Assembly: GCF_963974515.1 (NCBI RefSeq)
Contig: NZ_CAXBDD010000159.1
Location: 1 to 5,248 of the forward strand
Direction of reading: 5' to 3'
Length of the DNA: 5,248 bases
From: Sunxiuqinia sp963974515
Lineage (GTDB): Bacteria > Bacteroidota > Bacteroidia > Bacteroidales > Prolixibacteraceae
A program made the translations under genes and the position numbers. The notes beneath the pieces were generated by a model. The model was not told where the DNA came from. It ran no database searches and saw nothing but the letters and a program-made list of their open reading frames with translations. Shown here piece by piece: positions 1 to 5,248 of the stretch; the stretch's first letter is position 1; every line of letters starts with the position of its first letter.

Positions 1-945
1 AATGGGCATTGCTCCGCATTTAATCTGCCAGGTTCCTTTGGCCGTGATTTTAGTCAAACAAAAGGCTTTGATCCCAGAGTGGATGGGTACTTGTACGGCT
101 GGAATTTTGAGGAACAGTGGGAAAGGGCTTTTGAACTTGATCCTGAGTTAGTGTTTGTTACTGGCTGGAACGAATTTATAGCCGGTCAGTGGTTGCCAGA
201 GCATGGGTGGACAGGAGAGCCATTTTCCTTTGTTGATCAATTTGATTGGAAGCGCAGTCGCGACATAGAACCTAACAAAGGATGGGGAGACAAAGGCGAT
301 GTTTACTATCTGCAACTGATAGATAAGGTCAGAAAATTCAAAGGCATGGATGAGTCAGAGGAAGCATCAGAGCCCAAACCCGTTAAAATAGGGAAGGCCG
401 GTCAATGGGATGATGTAAAGCCTTATTACATGCATTACAGAGGCAACACATTCCATCGCGACCATTGGGGGACATACAATAAGTACTATGTAAATAACTC
501 AGGGCGCAATGATATTACCGGTGCAAAAATCGCTCGCGATTCTGATAAGCTTTATTTCTATGTTGAAACATCGGATAAACTCACTCCTTCCACAGACAGA
601 AACTGGATGATGTTGTTTATTGACAGCGACAGAAACACAGAAACCGGATGGAATGGGTATGACTTCATTGTTAATCGAGTAAGCCCGGATAAAAACGTAA
701 AAGTAGAACGAAACGTTGGAAACCGCTGGGAATGGGAAAAAGTTGCAGAAACAAACTATGCCGTTAACGGAAACAAACTGGAATTGGAAATTCCCAGGGA
801 TGTGCTGAATCTAAAAAATAAGAGCGTCAATATCGAATTCAAATGGAACGACAATATGCAGGAGAACGGAGACATTATGGACTTTTATATAAACGGGGAT
901 ACGGCACCCGGCGGTCGTTTCAACTTTGTATACAAAAGCCAGTAA
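1..945 (+). CDS. GH99/GH71-like glycosidase with C-terminal CBM9-like domain (5' end missing)
   Basis: Frame 1 is open from the first base, so this is the 3' part of a longer gene: 314 visible residues, then TAA. A GTG at 79 could be mistaken for a start, but the 26 codons before it read as coherent protein (NGHCSAFNLPGSFGRDF), so I treat it as internal. Residues 1-115 look like the end of a TIM barrel. A strand (LVFVTGWNEF) carries W56-N57-E58, resembling the WNE motif of GH99, GH71 and WbsX-like proteins, and is followed by FVDQFDWKRSRDIEP (about 77-91) and a helix ending in KFKG. A short acidic, proline-containing linker (about 115-125) leads to a beta-rich C-terminal domain (about 126-312) with WDDVKPYY, RNDITGAKIARD, LYFYVETSD and WNGYDFIVNR. 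That pattern resembles CBM9-like/DOMON-type sugar-binding domains. Inferred role: an extracytoplasmic glycoside hydrolase with a binding module. The substrate is unknown, and the signal peptide would lie outside the window. The reading frame is secure; the family call rests on motif memory. Confidence 0.85.
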   Translation, partial: NGHCSAFNLPGSFGRDFSQTKGFDPRVDGYLYGWNFEEQWERAFELDPELVFVTGWNEFIAGQWLPEHGWTGEPFSFVDQFDWKRSRDIEPNKGWGDKGDVYYLQLIDKVRKFKGMDESEEASEPKPVKIGKAGQWDDVKPYYMHYRGNTFHRDHWGTYNKYYVNNSGRNDITGAKIARDSDKLYFYVETSDKLTPSTDRNWMMLFIDSDRNTETGWNGYDFIVNRVSPDKNVKVERNVGNRWEWEKVAETNYAVNGNKLELEIPRDVLNLKNKSVNIEFKWNDNMQENGDIMDFYINGDTAPGGRFNFVYKSQ

Positions 946-3900
946 TACCAATTACTTGAAGCACGACGCTACTGGTTTGATCATGATAAGATGTTAATAG
1001 TGAAATTTTATACCATGCGACGATGAAGAATATCTTTTTAGGGATCCTGTTGATAATGGTTTTTGTGGAAGCAAAAGCTCAACAATCGGTTCACCTCGAT
1101 GTCGATAATATTTATTGTATAGGGAATGGAAAATTAGCGGCTTATTTTACAAAAGCCGACATTATCCAGCTTTTTGGCGCTCCGTATAGCTCTCCATCTG
1201 TTTTGGAGATGATATTAAACGATACGACTTTGAGTGTTCGTTCTCAGCGCGAACCCGGTGCAGCTATTTGGACCCATACAATTGAAAAAGGTGGTGATAA
1301 AGTAGGGACGATTACCGATTTTGTCGATCCGGAAAAGCCGGTTTTAATCAGGGAATTTGATTTTTCGAAGTCAATAAGCTTTTCCTTATCTGTATCTTCT
1401 GATGTAACACTTATCTCAAATGAAAAAGGAACAAAAAAGCATGGAATTAATAATGCCATACTAATTGAATCACCACGAGGGAAAGCGATATACAACGACT
1501 ACCCCATGCCGTTCCGACAATATTTTCAGATAGCCTCAAAAGGAACTGTTTTCATTTCAAAACAAAGCAACGAAATTGTTTGTGAGCCGGGAAAAGGAAC
1601 ACTTTATTTTATTGGTGGCCCTGAATATCCGGATTGCATGATTAACAGCCAGGCTGCATTTACAGTATCAACCGATGAAATATTGGCAGAATCAAGAACA
1701 TCGTGGAAGCAATTTACAGACCGGCGCTTGGATTTTAAGAAGCTGTTACCTGTCCATTTGCCTCAGCGCGAAAAATTGCTGCAAACAATTGATGATGTAG
1801 CGATTAATATAAAAACTCAACAGGCATCAGAGGGAGGTGTCTTGGCTGGTCATAACTATCATCTTGGTTACGTGCGCGATCAATATGGAGTATCGCGCTG
1901 TTTGCTTAAGCTTGGTTACATCAGCGAAGCGAAGCAAATTCTGAATTTCTACTGGGAAGTATGGCAAAAGCAGGGGGTTATTAAAAATGCTCAGGGCTTA
2001 GGTATTGATGTATTTCATGTGCACGAAAATGATGAAGTGGAAATTACCGGGTATTTTATTCTCCAGGCGTTCAACTATCTTGATCACAGTAAGGACGATG
2101 CATACCTAAAAGAAATTTTCCCGATGCTCGAATGGGCATGGAATTGTCAGGTTAAAAATCTGGTTAAGAACATGTTGCCATTTAATGGCGACGAAACGTA
2201 TGTTGCCGGAGCAGTATTGCCTCGCTATGCTCTAAACGATGGATCTGCAGAGGCAACGCTGCTGTTCATTACCTCTGGTAACAGACTCATCCAATGGGTA
2301 GAAAAAAATGGTTTGTGGGAAAAAGAAAAACTCAAAGAAAACAAGTTGATCTTAGAAAGCACCGAAGATAAATTTCGTCCTAATTTTATTGTTGATGGCG
2401 TTTTATATGCCAATAATCCTGAACGAATTGAAGGCCTCGAACTCCCGCAGTTCCGTCATGGTGTATGTGAATCCATGGGGGGTGAATTATGCAGATTTTT
2501 TGGATGGACTCAAAAAAATGAAAACAACCGTTACCTGTGTTCTTTCTGTTTTGCCAACAAAACTTTGGAAGCAGTTAAGGCCAGTCGTTTCAATATACAA
2601 TCGGTAAGCCTTGTTCCGCTATATATTCAAGCCGATTTGTTTGATGCAAATGAGATTTTTGCTATGGTAGATAAGATCGTAACGCTATACAATACTGCCG
2701 GTAAATTTCCTTCTCGTCCTGATGGGAATGTTACGGTTGGGTATGACTATGGTCTGTTTCTGTATAATCTAACCGCACTCAATCACCCGTTAAGCGAAGA
2801 GATATACACAAAGATGTTATCTGTGCTCGATCAAACAGGAGCATGGGTCGAATATTACGCAGACGAAAAACCTAAAGGGACACGCTATCGCCCATGGGAA
2901 AGTGCAATAAATTTGGAAGCAGCGATTGAATTTGCCTTGAATTATAAGTTGGATAAAACTCCGGTAAAGAATCAATTTTGACAGATTATGAAAAGACTTT
3001 TTATCCTACTAAGTTTTTTACTGACAACAACTATTTTATTTGCCTCGAAAGTAGAAGGTGAATGGACGACTACAATTGATACAGATAATGGCCCGTTAAC
3101 TTTTACAGCCGAGTTTGCAGTAAATGATGGTAAAATTACGGGAACGCTTACAAGCGATACGGGCGCGGTTGAAATTGAAGAAGGAACAATTAAAGGAGAT
3201 GAATTCGAATATTCTTTTTACCTCGATGTGAAATACACCCATAAAGGAAAACTGGTGGACGGTAAACTAGAAATAATATCGACTGCCGATAATGGCGATA
3301 TGACATTTTTTACCTTTATACCCATCTCCGGAAATGCTCAAGCTAAGAATTCACTTCTGAATCTGGATTCAACAACAGTGAATCAGCTAAAAGTAGAACG
3401 ACAGGGAAATGATACCTGGGAATTGGAAACACAAGGATCGGATCCCTGGATTGCTACTTTGCCATTAAAAAGGGCAATCGATCCAGATGCGACTGTATTG
3501 TCCTTTGATTATTTCTGTCCCAAAGGTTTAGATCATATACAAGTTTTTTTTGGTCCCGATATTAGCGAAGCACGCTCAAAATGGGTTCATAAAGTCGGAA
3601 TGTCGGAGGGATGGGTTTCATATACTATTGATCTAAGCGAAGAAATTGGAGCGTGGGGCAAGGTTGGTGATTGGCTTCGAATAGATTTGGGCGGAAAACC
3701 CAAGGTGACGCTGCAAATTCGAAATATCACATTCCGGGAAATGACAATGCGTGAAAAAGAAATAGCTGCTAATCGGGAAGAAAAGAGACGATTGGAAGCT
3801 GAAATGGAAGCACGATTGAAGGCGTATTTAGAGATGGAATATACGTCAGATATTACCAAGGTGACAGTAAGTGATTCTAAAATTTCAGTTGAAGGTAACT

Positions 3901-5248
3901 ATGCAGGAACAGATAAAGTTTATTTGTGCGAAGTTTCACCTTATCAGGATGTAACGGAAGAAACCAGTTTTGAAACGGCTATTTTGCTAGAGTCGAAAAA
4001 ATTCAAAAAAGAATTAGATCGACTTGTAACCCGAAACGGAGTAGATTATGATCGTGTACTTTCCAAGTGGGTGCTTGCTGAAAAAACGAGCAAGGGTTAT
4101 GAACTTGTCTCTCATGGGCATTATCCTGATGTTATTTATTCAAAATACAATTACCCAAAAGAAATAGTAACAAGTAGGAAAGGTTTAGGTGGATTTAGTA
4201 CCAGCCGAGGTCATCTGGAAGATTTGGACGAACTGGACATAAGCAGTGCAACAGTTAATATTTGGTTTTCAAGATTTATGTTTTGCGAACCTGCGCCGGG
4301 CAGAATAGAACATGTTTACAACAGGAAATCGTACTATTTTAATGAAAAAGATGTAGCCGGGTTTGATGAAACCTTTCGTACCACCGCTGAAAAGGGAATT
4401 GTAACAGCAGCTATTTTGTTGGTAGATAAAGCCGAACAATGCCCTGATCCTGCAATTGGAAAATTGTTACAACATCCCGATATGGACCCTGCCGGGATTT
4501 ATGCCATGCCAAATATGACCACTCCGGCGAGTGTGGATTGCTATGCTGCCGCTCTGGACTTTCTGGCAAGTCGTTACAGCCGTCCTGACAAAAAATATGG
4601 ACGTATTAACCATTGGATTATGCACAATGAAGTGGATGCCGGATGGGTTTGGACAAATATGGGCGAGAAAACAGCCTTGATTTTTATGGATACTTACATA
4701 AAATCGATGCGCATGTGTTATGCCATTGCCCGAGAATACAATCCTCACAGCGAAGTGTTTGTTTCACTTACACACTATTGGGCGTGGACTTCTCATCCTA
4801 AGTTTTATCCAGCAAAAGACTTGATGGAAATTCTGATTCAATACACCCAAAGAGAAGGTGATTTTGAGTGGGCAATGGCGCATCATCCTTATCCACAATC
4901 GTTGCATGAACCAAAAACATGGCTCGATGGGCAGGTGGATTTTACTTTCGAATCGCCTTTAATAACCTTTGCCAATCTGGAGGTAATTGATGCGTGGATA
5001 AAACTTCCGGAAGTGCTTTATAAGGGCAAAACCAAACGTACACTTTGGCTTTCGGAAAATGGAACAAACTCTCCAACTTATTCAGATCAAGATTTAAAAG
5101 AGCAGGCTGCGGGTTTTGCTTTTGCCTGGAAAAAGATGAAGGTGCTGGACGGCATTGATGGTTTTCAATGGCACAATTGGGTTGATAACCGAGGCGAGGG
5201 TGGACTTAGAATTGGGCTTAGGCGATTCCCTGATGATGAAACCGATCC

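Overview
The window reads as a piece of a carbohydrate-degradation gene cluster from a member of the Bacteroidota. Three points support this. The DNA is moderately AT-rich. Two genes begin with Sec signal peptides of the style common in that phylum (MKNIFLG...AKAQ and MKRLFIL...FAS). No purine-rich Shine-Dalgarno sequence precedes either visible start, which is also usual there. The phylum call is an inference from style, not from a marker gene. No RNA gene, mobile element, CRISPR array or long repeat was seen.

Layout: all three genes lie on the + strand and fill almost the whole window. (1) Positions 1-945 are the 3' end of a gene whose start lies to the left. It encodes the last part of a GH99/GH71-like glycosidase barrel (WNEF motif) followed by a C-terminal CBM9-like beta-sandwich. 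(2) Positions 1023-2981 hold a complete gene for a secreted 652-residue protein with an N-terminal beta-domain and an (alpha/alpha)6 'six-hairpin' region related to the glucoamylase-like (GH15-like) group. (3) Positions 2988-5246 hold a gene that starts 6 bases after the previous stop and stays open to the right edge. It encodes a multi-module secreted protein: signal peptide, small beta-barrel-like domain, jelly-roll-like domain, charged helical linker, and a DUF5722-type TIM-barrel domain with two well-placed candidate catalytic glutamates.

Together these look like consecutive genes of one operon for breaking down a glycan outside the cytoplasm, with two barrel-type enzymes flanking one six-hairpin enzyme. 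No SusC/SusD pair, sulfatase or regulator is visible, so the window alone neither proves a polysaccharide utilization locus nor identifies its substrate. The most interesting element is the third protein. Its family has, as far as I recall, no settled activity, yet the sequence here carries what looks like a retaining clan GH-A-type active site.
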